The translations under genes were made by a program, and so were the position numbers. Positions 15,711 through 23,091 of a stretch of DNA of 30,786 nucleotides are shown here, in pieces. The notes under the pieces are model-generated. The model worked only from the letters and a program-made list of their open reading frames with translations. It did not search any database and was not told the DNA's origin. How positions within the stretch are numbered: the first letter of the stretch is position 1; each line of letters begins with the position of its first letter. Origin of the DNA: JAJZSS01 sp964463505 (lineage in GTDB: Bacteria > Chloroflexota > Anaerolineae > Anaerolineales > UBA4823); contig CAYXDC010000036.1 of the NCBI GenBank assembly GCA_964463505.1, positions 1-30,786 of the forward strand. Reading direction: 5' to 3'.

Positions 15711-16556
15711 TTACTGGCGAGTGATCACAGCGGCGCCGTAGCCAACGACTTGATGAAAATCACCAGTCACATTGCCCGATGTGGCGTAATGCAGGATTTG
15801 GACGTGATTGGCGCCCAGCTCTCGAGCTGCCCACAAGACAACTGCCACCGCAGCCCGCCCGCAGGCAAAACCCACCCCTTCATCTTCAGCATGCAGCACC
15901 GCCAGTGGATCAAATGCTTCCAGGCGGCGAAGCATTTCACCGTCCAGCTGTTCGGCAGTTGCCTGAGGATAAAAGTGCGAGAGATCAGTGCTGGCAACCA
16001 GTAAAGCCGAGCGCTTATGCAGGGTGCGCGCCAGGTTCTTGCCCAGGACTTGTAGATATTTGGGGTTAAGCTCGCGCACCATCAGAGGCAGAAGTATAAA
16101 TTTTGCGCTCAGGGCGCGTTGCAAGAAGGGAAGCTCAATTTCGAGGGAGTGCTCGGGGTCGCGCCCTACCCGGCTTATTGGTTCGTAGTGATCGTGTTTT
16201 AAATGATTATCCAAATCTTCCAGAGCCATTTGATCAATGCGAATCTCACCCAATGGCGTGGCGTAGGCGGGGTGGGCTGAGGTGAGTACCGTATCAGTGT
16301 AAGGATAATGCATGGGTGAAACCACTGCCACCAGCTCGGGCTTCAGGCCGCGCACAGCTGCAAAGGCATAGCCTGCCACCGGCCCGGAATATAAATGTCC
16401 GGCATGAGGCGCTACAATGGCGATAATATCGCCCTTAATTTCCGGAAGATGGGCTTTCTGAATGTAATCGTCTACACTTTCCGCCAAATCCTGAGGATTA
16501 TCAGGATACCACCTGCCAGCAATCGGGGAGGGTCTTGCACCCAATTGTGTATGCAT
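15711..16556 (-). CDS. amrB: MEMO1-like protein (AmmeMemoRadiSam system protein B)
   Basis: A 281-aa protein related to class III extradiol dioxygenases. Motifs seen are RPSPIAGRWYP at the start, VAPHAGHLYSG (His51), VSPMHYPY (His83), DPEHSLEIELPFLQ, ASTDLSHFYP and FACGRAAV with the conserved Cys. His/His/Cys at these places bind metal in human MEMO1. The bacterial family often occurs with AMMECR1 and a radical-SAM protein, but neither is visible here. ATG 16556 was chosen because GAGGAA lies six bases upstream; a TTG 12 bases further up is in frame. It heads the minus-strand run with the CNNM gene, priA and the PRTase. Confidence 0.9.
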   Translation of the reverse strand: MHTQLGARPSPIAGRWYPDNPQDLAESVDDYIQKAHLPEIKGDIIAIVAPHAGHLYSGPVAGYAFAAVRGLKPELVAVVSPMHYPYTDTVLTSAHPAYATPLGEIRIDQMALEDLDNHLKHDHYEPISRVGRDPEHSLEIELPFLQRALSAKFILLPLMVRELNPKYLQVLGKNLARTLHKRSALLVASTDLSHFYPQATAEQLDGEMLRRLEAFDPLAVLHAEDEGVGFACGRAAVAVVLWAARELGANHVQILHYATSGNVTGDFHQVVGYGAAVITRQ

Positions 16557-16701
16557 GGGATTCCTCAACTATTCTCTATTCCACGGGTTTGATCCAACGG
16601 ATTCTTGCGTCGATTGACTGGTTTGCATGGATCACGAATCTAATTTGATTTTAGCATATTCGGCGGCTTCTGCTACAGGTGAGGGTTGATCCAGAATAAG
16701 G

Positions 16702-16707
16702 TACAAT
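16702..16707 (+). promoter_or_regulatory. Weak candidate -10 for the selW-trpS-dtd unit
   Basis: TACAAT lies 41 bp before the selW ATG. No -35 at a standard distance is convincing. Confidence 0.3.
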
Positions 16708-16748
16708 TGGCGGGAACCATCCCCAATCCCGCTCACAGGAGTGCAGGC

Positions 16749-17000
16749 ATGCTGATCAAAATTGAACTCGAGTATTGCACGGTCTGAAGGTATACCGAGC
16801 GCGCCATCAGTTTGATGGCAGAGCTGTTGAAGACTTATGAGCCAGAGATTGAACAAATCGCCCTCAAGCCATCCGATGGCGGGCGCTTTGAGGTCAGGGT
16901 AAATGGTCAGCTTATCTATTCAAAACTACAAACTCACCGGCATGCTGATCCAGGCGAGATCACCAAATTGGTGGATGAGTTACTTCGGGAGGGTATATGA
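16749..17000 (+). CDS. selW: SelW-like (Rdx family) selenoprotein with in-frame UGA = selenocysteine
   Basis: Read through one TGA (16785-16787), the frame from ATG 16749 to TGA 17000 encodes 83 residues beginning MLIKIELEYCTVURYTERA. C10-x-x-U13 is the redox motif of the thioredoxin-like Rdx/SelW family. The rest follows the family closely: EPEIEQIALKPSDGGRFEV, VNGQLIYSKLQTHRH, DPGEITKLVDELL. A strong AGGAG (16737-16741) is seven bases before this ATG, whereas the part after the TGA has no ribosome binding site and would lack the active site. A SECIS-like hairpin lies at 16803-16819. The stop overlaps the trpS ATG (ATGA). The likely role is redox handling of thiols or selenols; substrates of bacterial SelW are not well defined. 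selD lies 5 kb downstream. Confidence 0.88.
16798..16825 (+). promoter_or_regulatory. SECIS-like hairpin of the selW gene
   Basis: GCCATCA (16803-16809) pairs perfectly with TGATGGC (16813-16819) around a GTT loop. AGC (16798-16800) can pair with GCT (16823-16825) below an internal loop. The first loop base is G, 23 nt after the UGA, which fits bacterial SECIS rules (short stem, G at loop position 1 or 2, set distance). Confidence 0.72.
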
Positions 17001-17995
17001 TAACGGGTAAGAAAAAGGGCCGGGTATTTTCGGGGGCGCGCCCCACAGGCCGCCAGCATCTGGGTAATTATCTGGGCGCGATCAAAAATTATGTTGCTTT
17101 ACAGGACGATTATGAATGCTTGTACTGCATCGTGGATTTGCATGCTCTGACTACGGTGGACTCCACGCGCGATCTGCGCCAGAACACCTATGAAATGGCC
17201 CTGGATTGGCTGGCAGCCGGAATTCGCCCAGAGGAAGCGATCGTCTTCGTCCAATCCCACGTCCCAGAAGTCACCGAGCTGCACACGATCCTCTCGATGG
17301 TGACTCCTTTGGGGAAGCTGACCGACCTACCAACATTTAAGGAAAAAGTACGCCTGCACCCGAATAATATCAACTATGGCCTGGTGGGCTATCCGGTGCT
17401 GATGTCTGCCGATATTGCCTTGTATAAGGCGGATACGGTGCCGGTAGGGGTAGACCAGGCACCCCACATAGAATTTACGCGCGAGGTTGTGCGCTCTTTT
17501 AATTATCGCTACGAAACCAATGTGTTGGTCGAGCCGAGCATGAAAGCCACGGAGGTTCCCAAGGTGTTGGGGATTGATGGTCAGGCAAAGATGAGTAAGA
17601 GCCTGGACAACCATATCGAGCTGGCTTTGACTCCTGAAGAGACCACCCAGCGTGTCATGCAAATGGTGACTGACCCGCAGCGCATGCGCCGTACCGACCC
17701 TGGCAACCCGGATATCTGCAATGTCTTTTCGATGCACAAAATCTTTTCCACCCCCGAGCAAGTAACCGAGGTCGATGTGGAATGCCGGCGGGCAGGGATT
17801 GGTTGTGTGCAATGCAAGCAGCTCTTTGCCCGCAATCTGAATGCGCACCTGGAGCCTTTCCGCCAGCGCCGGGCTGAGTTCGATCAGAAACCAGAGCAAG
17901 TTTGGGACGTGCTGCATGCTGGGCGCGACCGGGCGCAGGTTTTGGCGCGGCAGACCATGCAGGAAGTACGGCAGGCTATCGGCCTGGCTGAATAA
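16997..17995 (+). CDS. trpS: Tryptophanyl-tRNA synthetase
   Basis: A 332-aa class I aminoacyl-tRNA synthetase that charges tRNA-Trp. The HIGH-like motif is GARPTGRQHLGNYLG (13-27), the KMSKS loop is at 198-202 (AKMSKSLDN), and YPVLMSADIALYKADTVPVGVDQ is a hallmark of the family. Length is typical. The ATG overlaps the stop of the SelW-like gene by four bases and GGGAGG lies upstream, so translation is probably coupled to completion of the selenoprotein. A CVQC pair (~275) is also visible. dtd follows after 15 bp. Confidence 0.97.
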   Translation: MITGKKKGRVFSGARPTGRQHLGNYLGAIKNYVALQDDYECLYCIVDLHALTTVDSTRDLRQNTYEMALDWLAAGIRPEEAIVFVQSHVPEVTELHTILSMVTPLGKLTDLPTFKEKVRLHPNNINYGLVGYPVLMSADIALYKADTVPVGVDQAPHIEFTREVVRSFNYRYETNVLVEPSMKATEVPKVLGIDGQAKMSKSLDNHIELALTPEETTQRVMQMVTDPQRMRRTDPGNPDICNVFSMHKIFSTPEQVTEVDVECRRAGIGCVQCKQLFARNLNAHLEPFRQRRAEFDQKPEQVWDVLHAGRDRAQVLARQTMQEVRQAIGLAE

Positions 17996-18010
17996 TTTTT
18001 CGGAGTAGCC

Positions 18011-18448
18011 ATGCGAGTTGTGCTGCAGCGCGTGCGCCAGGGGCGGGTGAGAGTGGATGAGCAGGTCGTCGCCCAGATCGAGCGCGGCGTCGTCATTCTG
18101 CTTGGCATTGGTCCGCAGGATGGGCCAGAGCAGGCAAACTACCTGGCTGAAAAAATTGCTCACCTGCGCATCTTTGAGGATCAACAGGGGAAGCTGAACC
18201 TCTCCTTGTTGGATATCCAGGGTCAGGCAATGGTTGTGTCGCAGTTTACCCTATACGCGGATACGCGCAAAGGCCGCCGGCCTTCGTTTACGGATGCTGC
18301 ACTACCGGATGCAGCTCTTCCACTGGTGGATACATTTGCTGAGTACTTGCGCCAGCTGGGTGTGCCCACCCAGACGGGAGTCTTTGGAGCGCATATGCTG
18401 GTGGACATCGCCAACGATGGGCCGGTGACGATCTGGTTAGAGCGTTGA
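18011..18448 (+). CDS. dtd: D-aminoacyl-tRNA deacylase
   Basis: A 145-aa protein, the usual length, that removes D-amino acids (notably D-Tyr, D-Trp and others) or Gly mischarged onto tRNA. Start MRVVLQRVRQGRV and both active-site signatures are present: SQFTLYADTRKGRRPSF (SQxT type) and NDGPVTIWLE (the N-x-G-P-x-T motif carrying the cross-subunit Pro). CGGAGTAGCC precedes the ATG. It follows trpS by 15 bp, a sensible pairing of a synthetase with a proofreading enzyme. Confidence 0.96.
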   Translation: MRVVLQRVRQGRVRVDEQVVAQIERGVVILLGIGPQDGPEQANYLAEKIAHLRIFEDQQGKLNLSLLDIQGQAMVVSQFTLYADTRKGRRPSFTDAALPDAALPLVDTFAEYLRQLGVPTQTGVFGAHMLVDIANDGPVTIWLER

Positions 18449-18453
18449 GCTGA

Positions 18454-18484
18454 GAGGCTGCCATACACCGGCGGCCTCGTTTTA
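18454..18484 (+). terminator. Terminator after dtd
   Basis: GAGGCTGCC (18454-18462) pairs with GGCGGCCTC (18470-18478) with one G-U pair, then GTTTT. The convergent PyrD-like gene ends at once on the other side. Confidence 0.82.
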
Positions 18485-19267
18485 TTAATCAATACCCCCT
18501 CGCCATAAAATTGTATCCAATTGGACTGCAACCGCGCCGGCTGCCAGCATGGCTTGAATATCTTGCTGGCGGTACACGCCGCCCGCGCCGATCACGGGCA
18601 AGTTACTTTCGCTGAGGGTGCGTACTGCGGCAAGCGCAGTGGGTAAAACAGATGGCCCGTAGATGCGCCCGCGTAGAAAGCTGCCATCTGACATTGGCAA
18701 CGACCCACGCCCAGGTCCCAGACTGATGGCTGTTATGCGCCCATCGTCCAGGAAAGGCGCCAGGCTGCGTACCAACTCAAGGGCTCGGTCTTGCGGCAAA
18801 CGCAGGATAATGGGCAGCTCGCTCAACGCGGCTTGCAACAAATCCGTCGCTGCTTCCAGGGAAATATCCGGGGCAATCCCAACTTCAAGCCCGGCTAAAT
18901 TATCACAAGTTTCGAGCGGTGGGATCATGGCAGCCAGCTCGTCCGCATTGCGAGGGATCAGGTGCACGATCACGGGCACCGGTGCATGTGACCAGGCATT
19001 CTGGTAGCGTCGCAGGCTGGCTTCAATCCCAGGATTTGGGTAGCCGGTGTGCAGGATAAAGCCGCCGGAGAAAGAGATCTGCCGGGCGCTTGTAGCCGGC
19101 TGGCGCCGCCCCAGGCTGATTGGGTTGGTTACAAATGCCCCGTACCGCTCCCATTCAACGGGTCCATGCGCGGGCGGAGTAAAACCGAGCGTGCCAGCGG
19201 CGTTCATCAGCGGGGAGCGTAACGGGAGATCGTACTTTGCCATAAGACTTGGCTCAAATAAAGACAC
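18485..19267 (-). CDS. Divergent dihydroorotate-dehydrogenase-like FMN protein
   Basis: A 260-aa TIM-barrel protein of the DHODH family. MNAAGTLGF (21-29) matches the FMN/substrate loop at the start of class 1 DHODHs. LPVIGAGGVYRQQDIQAMLAAGAVAVQLDT near the C-terminus matches their FMN-phosphate site. However, the substrate and catalytic segments are not standard: the usual N-x-S-C-P-N block appears as GLEVGIAPDIS, so the catalytic Cys is missing, and the GLxNPG loop reads GYPNPG. The protein is also shorter than class 1 enzymes (~300 aa). It shares an operon with a PIG-L deacetylase and a PyrK-like electron-transfer subunit. It could use PyrK-like electrons for a related flavin reaction; orotate synthesis is uncertain. 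Confidence 0.75.
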   Translation of the reverse strand: MSLFEPSLMAKYDLPLRSPLMNAAGTLGFTPPAHGPVEWERYGAFVTNPISLGRRQPATSARQISFSGGFILHTGYPNPGIEASLRRYQNAWSHAPVPVIVHLIPRNADELAAMIPPLETCDNLAGLEVGIAPDISLEAATDLLQAALSELPIILRLPQDRALELVRSLAPFLDDGRITAISLGPGRGSLPMSDGSFLRGRIYGPSVLPTALAAVRTLSESNLPVIGAGGVYRQQDIQAMLAAGAVAVQLDTILWRGGID

Positions 19268-19273
19268 TCAGAC

Positions 19274-20053
19274 TCAGCGTTGCCAGGGTAGCAAGCTCAC
19301 AGCCAGTTCATCCTGGCTGGTGTCCGGGCTGGCTGGAGAGACGCGATGTAAGCTCTCTATGCTCATGATGACTTCAGGCACGCTGAGCTGGCGTCCGGTT
19401 TCCTGCGAAGCACGGCGCACGAAGAGTGCGTGCTGGGAGCGGTGGCAGAGGGCAGCCCTGGTTTTGGCTGGCAGAGCGGGGGAGATGTCCAGGATTAAGT
19501 GAGCAGGCTGATCTTGATTCGCCAGGCGTGGATGAGGATGGTCGGGAAAGTATGCCATCACGCTATAGAGTAAAGGCGCATCTGCTCCCAGGCTTTCCAC
19601 TGCCTGGCAGGCAGCACGGTAGCTGAGCACATGCGCTGGGTGCCCATACTCCCCATTCAGACCGTGAGTCAGGATGGCATTAATATCCTTTTCGCGGATT
19701 ATGGCCAGTAAATGGTGGGCGATTTCACCTGGATAGCTGGCGTAGGCATACAGCGCCTCGTCTGGTCCAACGCGCGGATCGGTGTACCCGAGGAAATCCA
19801 GGCTGCTGCCGTGGAGCGCCTGGACAGCGCAGGCCAGCTCGTCCTCTCGCACCTCGCCTAACTGATCGGGCTGGCACAGCGGGGGTTCGCCAGTCTCGCC
19901 ACCTTCGCCGCGCGTGGCGCACAGGTAATGTACTTTGGCGCCGGTATGGGCGAGCAAAGCCAGCGTTCCACCTGCCAGCATGGTTTCATCATCTGGATGG
20001 GCAAAAAAAGCCAGTACATTCATCAGTTTTCTATTATGCGCTCCCTTTACCAT
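19274..20053 (-). CDS. PIG-L/LmbE family deacetylase
   Basis: A 259-aa zinc-dependent N-deacetylase-like protein. AHPDDET (18-24) supplies the metal-binding His, the catalytic Asp and a second Asp ligand, and GEYGHPAH supplies the later His ligand. These enzymes deacetylate N-acetylglucosaminyl compounds in GPI, mycothiol/bacillithiol or antibiotic pathways; the substrate here cannot be told. The first ATG overlaps the upstream PyrK-like stop by seven bases; family members often start at what is Met11 here (20023), and neither site has a clear Shine-Dalgarno. It ends six bases before the PyrD-like gene. A thiol-cofactor (BshB/MshB-like) role is only a possibility. Confidence 0.85.
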   Translation of the reverse strand: MVKGAHNRKLMNVLAFFAHPDDETMLAGGTLALLAHTGAKVHYLCATRGEGGETGEPPLCQPDQLGEVREDELACAVQALHGSSLDFLGYTDPRVGPDEALYAYASYPGEIAHHLLAIIREKDINAILTHGLNGEYGHPAHVLSYRAACQAVESLGADAPLLYSVMAYFPDHPHPRLANQDQPAHLILDISPALPAKTRAALCHRSQHALFVRRASQETGRQLSVPEVIMSIESLHRVSPASPDTSQDELAVSLLPWQR

Positions 20054-20736
20054 TCAAGGTCATCAAGAGCAAAGACGGAGCCATCGTTGCAGGCGTGCAA
20101 GATGCCGCGCCGGGCAGGCACCCAACAAGCCCCGCAGGCAGCCAGACCGGCGCATGGCATGTCAACGACGATTAACGCCTGAGCTGAAAAGGACAGGCGT
20201 TCCCCATGCTGCAAGCCAAGTGTATTGCGCAGGCGCGGTAGGGCGGCGGTGTTTAAGTCCAAAGCCAAGTAATCGGCCCAGGAGGTTACCTCAGGCAGGC
20301 TGTTGAGCGGGTTGACTTCCAGGGCGGCTGGCAGAGGTGGCAAGGGCGCGTCGGTAAAGAGCGCGATGGCTGAGCCGCGTGCCAAAGCCTGGTGCGCCAG
20401 CGGCATCAAGCGCTCGCAGCTTGCTCCCAAAGCTGCCAATGCAACCCGGGGTGCGTTTTGCGGCAGGTTAAAGCCGCGTCCCAGCGGACCGCGTAAGGAT
20501 AATCGAGTGCCGGGCTGCCAGGTCGCTGGGAGGGGGGGCAGGGCGAGAAAACGCTCCTCCATCAGCGCCCCAGCAAACAGGGTTGTTGCCAGGGGGGCAA
20601 GCGGATCATCTTGCGCCCAAGCGCTCAGGTATTGCCCTGGTTCCGGCAGGGTGGTCGTGGGGCAGGTTATCCAGGCAGCGTGCTGCCCGTCCGGACGCAG
20701 AACGATCTCCTGAATGAGGCCGGTGCTGGTTTGCAT
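20047..20736 (-). CDS. PyrK-like iron-sulfur/flavin electron-transfer subunit
   Basis: A 229-aa protein resembling the DHODH electron-transfer subunit. The N-terminal half looks like a FAD-binding barrel (PGQYLSAW; RLSLRGPLGRGFNLP), followed by a nucleotide-binding-like part (ALAALGASCERLMPLAHQAL). The C-terminal cysteines C195-x5-C201-x2-C204-x11-C216, in MPCAGLAACGACW...CNDGSVF, form a 2Fe-2S binding motif with the CxDGxVF ending of PyrK. It would pass electrons between NAD(P)H and the FMN protein encoded two genes downstream. The usual NAD-site GGG/GGxG patterns are weak, so the pyridine-nucleotide partner is uncertain. It heads the minus-strand three-gene cluster. Confidence 0.78.
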   Translation of the reverse strand: MQTSTGLIQEIVLRPDGQHAAWITCPTTTLPEPGQYLSAWAQDDPLAPLATTLFAGALMEERFLALPPLPATWQPGTRLSLRGPLGRGFNLPQNAPRVALAALGASCERLMPLAHQALARGSAIALFTDAPLPPLPAALEVNPLNSLPEVTSWADYLALDLNTAALPRLRNTLGLQHGERLSFSAQALIVVDMPCAGLAACGACWVPARRGILHACNDGSVFALDDLEW

Positions 20737-20841
20737 GCCTGGATGCTATCATAAATCGAACCCTGCGGCAACTGCCTGGCTGGAATGGATGTTGTATATA
20801 TGAAAAGCATGAGCAGCCAGAGGCCTGGGTGGAAACGCGGG

Positions 20842-20847
20842 TATAAT
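20842..20847 (+). promoter_or_regulatory. Candidate -10 for the SPFH-selD-ggt unit
   Basis: A perfect TATAAT 43 bp before the SPFH gene start; no clear -35 is visible 16-18 bp upstream. Confidence 0.45.
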
Positions 20848-20889
20848 CTCTGCGTGTTGAATTTAGTGTATAGCTTAGGAGAGAAGTAA

Positions 20890-21954
20890 ATGAATTTCGC
20901 CAATGCGTTACAAGGCTTTGTAGTACTGTTATGGGCTGCATTTTTGGGTATGGCAGGATTGACTCTATATCGCGCCTCGCGCAATCGAAAGACTGCCTCA
21001 TTCACAACTGCAGTAATTATCCTTGGCGTGGCAGCCGGAATTATGACCACGGTGAGTATGGGACTGGTATTTGTGGAGCCAGAGGAACGTGGTGTAGTGA
21101 TCTCTGCGGTCTCCCCCACAGGTATTCGCAATGAGATCCTGCAGCCCGGCTTGCGCTGGATTATCCCGATGGTCGAACGGGTGGAGCGCTATCCCATTTC
21201 GCGCCAAATTTATACCATGTCGGCCGATCCTCTGGAAGGAGAGGGGCAGTTCGAAGATACTGTAATTGCCCGCACCTCGGACGGGCAAGAGATTTATGTG
21301 GATGCTTCGGTGATTTATGCGGTCAACCCTGAAAAAGTGATCGATTTGCATATCATCTGGCAGAAACGCTATACTTTGGAATTGGTGCGCCCGCTGGCGC
21401 GCGGCGTCATCCGCGATGCAGTCTCTCAGTTTGGCGTGGAAGAAGTCTATAGCTCACGCCGCCAGGATATGGCGAGTATGATCCAGGATGAATTGGCCCA
21501 AAGCTATATAGAGAATGGCCTGATCCTGGAAGATTTTATCCTGCGCAACATCACCTTCTCGCCTGAATATGCCGCTTCCGTGGAGCAAAAGCAGATTGCC
21601 GAGCAGCAGGCGCAGCAGGCGCGTTTCGTGGTCGAGCAGCGCCGCCAGGAAGCTGAGCAAGCCCGCCAGGTGGCAGAAGGTCGCGCCGATGCCCAGGTGA
21701 TTGAAGCACAGGGGAAGGCGGACTCGCGCATCATTGAGGCTGAGGCCGAGAAACAGGCTCTCGAGCTCCTGGCAGAAGCTCTGGCGAAGAATCCCGACTT
21801 GCTGACTTATGAATACATTATGAAACTGGCCCCTGGTATTCAGGTGATGCTGGTTCCCAATGATACGCCATATTTATTACCTTTACCAAGTATGGAAGCG
21901 GAGACTGCGGTGCCCACGCTGGTGCCTACCCCGCAACCCACGCCAACCCCATAA
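20890..21954 (+). CDS. SPFH/band 7 (prohibitin-like) membrane protein
   Basis: A 354-aa protein. Two membrane segments (residues ~8-28 and ~40-63) precede an SPFH domain (~65-235; EPEERGVVISAVSPTGIRNEILQPGLRWIIPMVERVERYP is typical of prohibitins). A long Ala/Gln/Glu-rich coiled coil (~235-300) follows, then a short domain and a Pro/Thr tail (VPTPQPTPTP). Such proteins form large ring- or cage-like membrane assemblies and act as scaffolds for proteases or lipid domains. The ribosome binding site AGGAGAGAAG is strong. selD follows after 69 bp on the same strand. No direct link between its role and selenium is evident. Confidence 0.92.
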   Translation: MNFANALQGFVVLLWAAFLGMAGLTLYRASRNRKTASFTTAVIILGVAAGIMTTVSMGLVFVEPEERGVVISAVSPTGIRNEILQPGLRWIIPMVERVERYPISRQIYTMSADPLEGEGQFEDTVIARTSDGQEIYVDASVIYAVNPEKVIDLHIIWQKRYTLELVRPLARGVIRDAVSQFGVEEVYSSRRQDMASMIQDELAQSYIENGLILEDFILRNITFSPEYAASVEQKQIAEQQAQQARFVVEQRRQEAEQARQVAEGRADAQVIEAQGKADSRIIEAEAEKQALELLAEALAKNPDLLTYEYIMKLAPGIQVMLVPNDTPYLLPLPSMEAETAVPTLVPTPQPTPTP

Positions 21955-21970
21955 GCTGAAGGGCTATACC

Positions 21971-22008
21971 CCAGGCTGCTGGCAGTGCGATGAGCGTCAG
22001 CAGCCCTG
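21971..22008 (+). promoter_or_regulatory. Strong hairpin just upstream of the selD ribosome binding site
   Basis: CCAGGCTGCTG (21971-21981) pairs with CAGCAGCCCTGG (21998-22009) with one bulged C. No T run follows; AAAGGG, the selD ribosome binding site, begins at 22011. It may be a transcript-processing or translational control element, or a weak terminator. Confidence 0.5.
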
Positions 22009-22023
22009 GTAAAGGGCCATCCC

Positions 22024-23091
22024 ATGGATCAGATAACAGGCTCGTCTGGTAAACAAATCCGTCTGACCAGTCTCTCGAACTGCGCGGGTTGAGCTTCGAA
22101 ATTAAGCGCTGAAGCGCTGGCGCAGGTACTGCGCCCAATCCAAGGTATGTTCAAGTCTGCAGATTACCCGGATCTCCTGGTTGGTTTGGGTGATCCGGAC
22201 GACGCGGCCGTCTGGCGACTGGATGCTGAGCGGGCTCTGGTAGTCACCACGGATTTCTTCACGCCAGTGGTGGATAACCCCTATGATTACGGGGCGATCG
22301 CGGCCGCCAATGCGCTCTCGGATGTTTATGCAATGGGCGGTAAGCCTTTCTTGGCGCTGAATATCGCCGCGCTGCCGCCTGATTTGCCGGCAGATATCAG
22401 CAGTGAAATTTTACGGGGAGGGGCAGAGAAATCCTACGAAGCTGGTGTGGTGCTGGCGGGTGGGCATACCATACAGGACAAAGAACCCAAATATGGCCTG
22501 ATGGTGCTGGGGTTTGTACATCCGGATAAGATGCTGACCAAGGCGGGAGCTAAGCCTTATGACCGGCTGGTGCTGAGCAAGCCGATTGGTTTTGGGACGA
22601 TTACTACCGCCCTGAAACGCGGTATCGCAGATCCTATGGATGTTGCCGAAGCTGTAGCGTGGATGAAACGCCTCAATAAGATTGCCTCCGATCTGGCAGT
22701 TGAGTTTGCTTTGCACAGCGGAACTGATATCACCGGCTTCAGCCTTTTGGGGCATGCCTGGGAGATGGCAGCAGCCTCCGGCGTGGGATTGCGGTTTGAA
22801 TATTCACGCCTGCCTTTTACGCGCGGCGCGCAACGGTCGGCGCAGGACTGGATTTTCCCGGGGGGCTCGATCGATAACCGCATGTATTTTGGCGATTATG
22901 TGCATTTTAGCCCAGGGATTGATGAAGCCTCACAAGTATTGCTGTTTGATGCCCAAACCAGCGGGGGATTGCTGCTGTGCGTGCCCCCGGAAAAGCTGGA
23001 GGCATTTATGGCGCGGGCTGCGGAGCTTGACCAACCATTGTGGGAAATTGGCGAGGTGGTGAGCGGCGACCGGATCGAGGTAACAGGATAA
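22024..23091 (+). CDS. selD: Selenophosphate synthetase (selenide, water dikinase), itself a selenoprotein
   Basis: A 355-aa enzyme that makes selenophosphate from selenide and ATP. Read through TGA 22090-22092, the frame from ATG 22024 (AAAGGG seven bases upstream) gives IRLTSLSNCAGUASKLSAEAL. This supplies the N-terminal catalytic motif of SelD, with Sec at residue 23 in the nucleophile region and the nearby essential Lys (Lys26). Starting at ATG 22147 would lose this motif. The remainder is standard: GLGDPDDAAVWRL, TTDFFTPVVDNPYDYG, AAANALSDVYAMGGKP, AGGHTIQDKEPKYGL and DAQTSGGLL near the end. A SECIS-like hairpin lies at 22105-22118. The stop directly abuts the ggt ATG (TAAATG). Confidence 0.93.
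22105..22118 (+). promoter_or_regulatory. SECIS-like hairpin of selD
   Basis: AGCGC (22105-22109) pairs with GCGCT (22114-22118) around a TGAA loop. G is the second loop base and is 19 nt after the UGA, within the range known for bacterial SECIS elements. The stem is only five pairs. Confidence 0.6.

Noticed and set aside
16812..17000. 62-aa protein starting at 16812
   Set aside because: It has no ribosome binding site and lacks the active site. The frame upstream through TGA 16785 matches the SelW family, so this is a fragment of the selenoprotein.
21971..22009. Hairpin as an intrinsic terminator of the SPFH gene
   Set aside because: There is no U-tract after the stem; it is followed by AAAGGG.
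22147..23091. SelD starting at ATG 22147
   Set aside because: It would lack the N-terminal catalytic loop; the upstream in-frame Sec codon and SelD-like residues show the start is at 22024.
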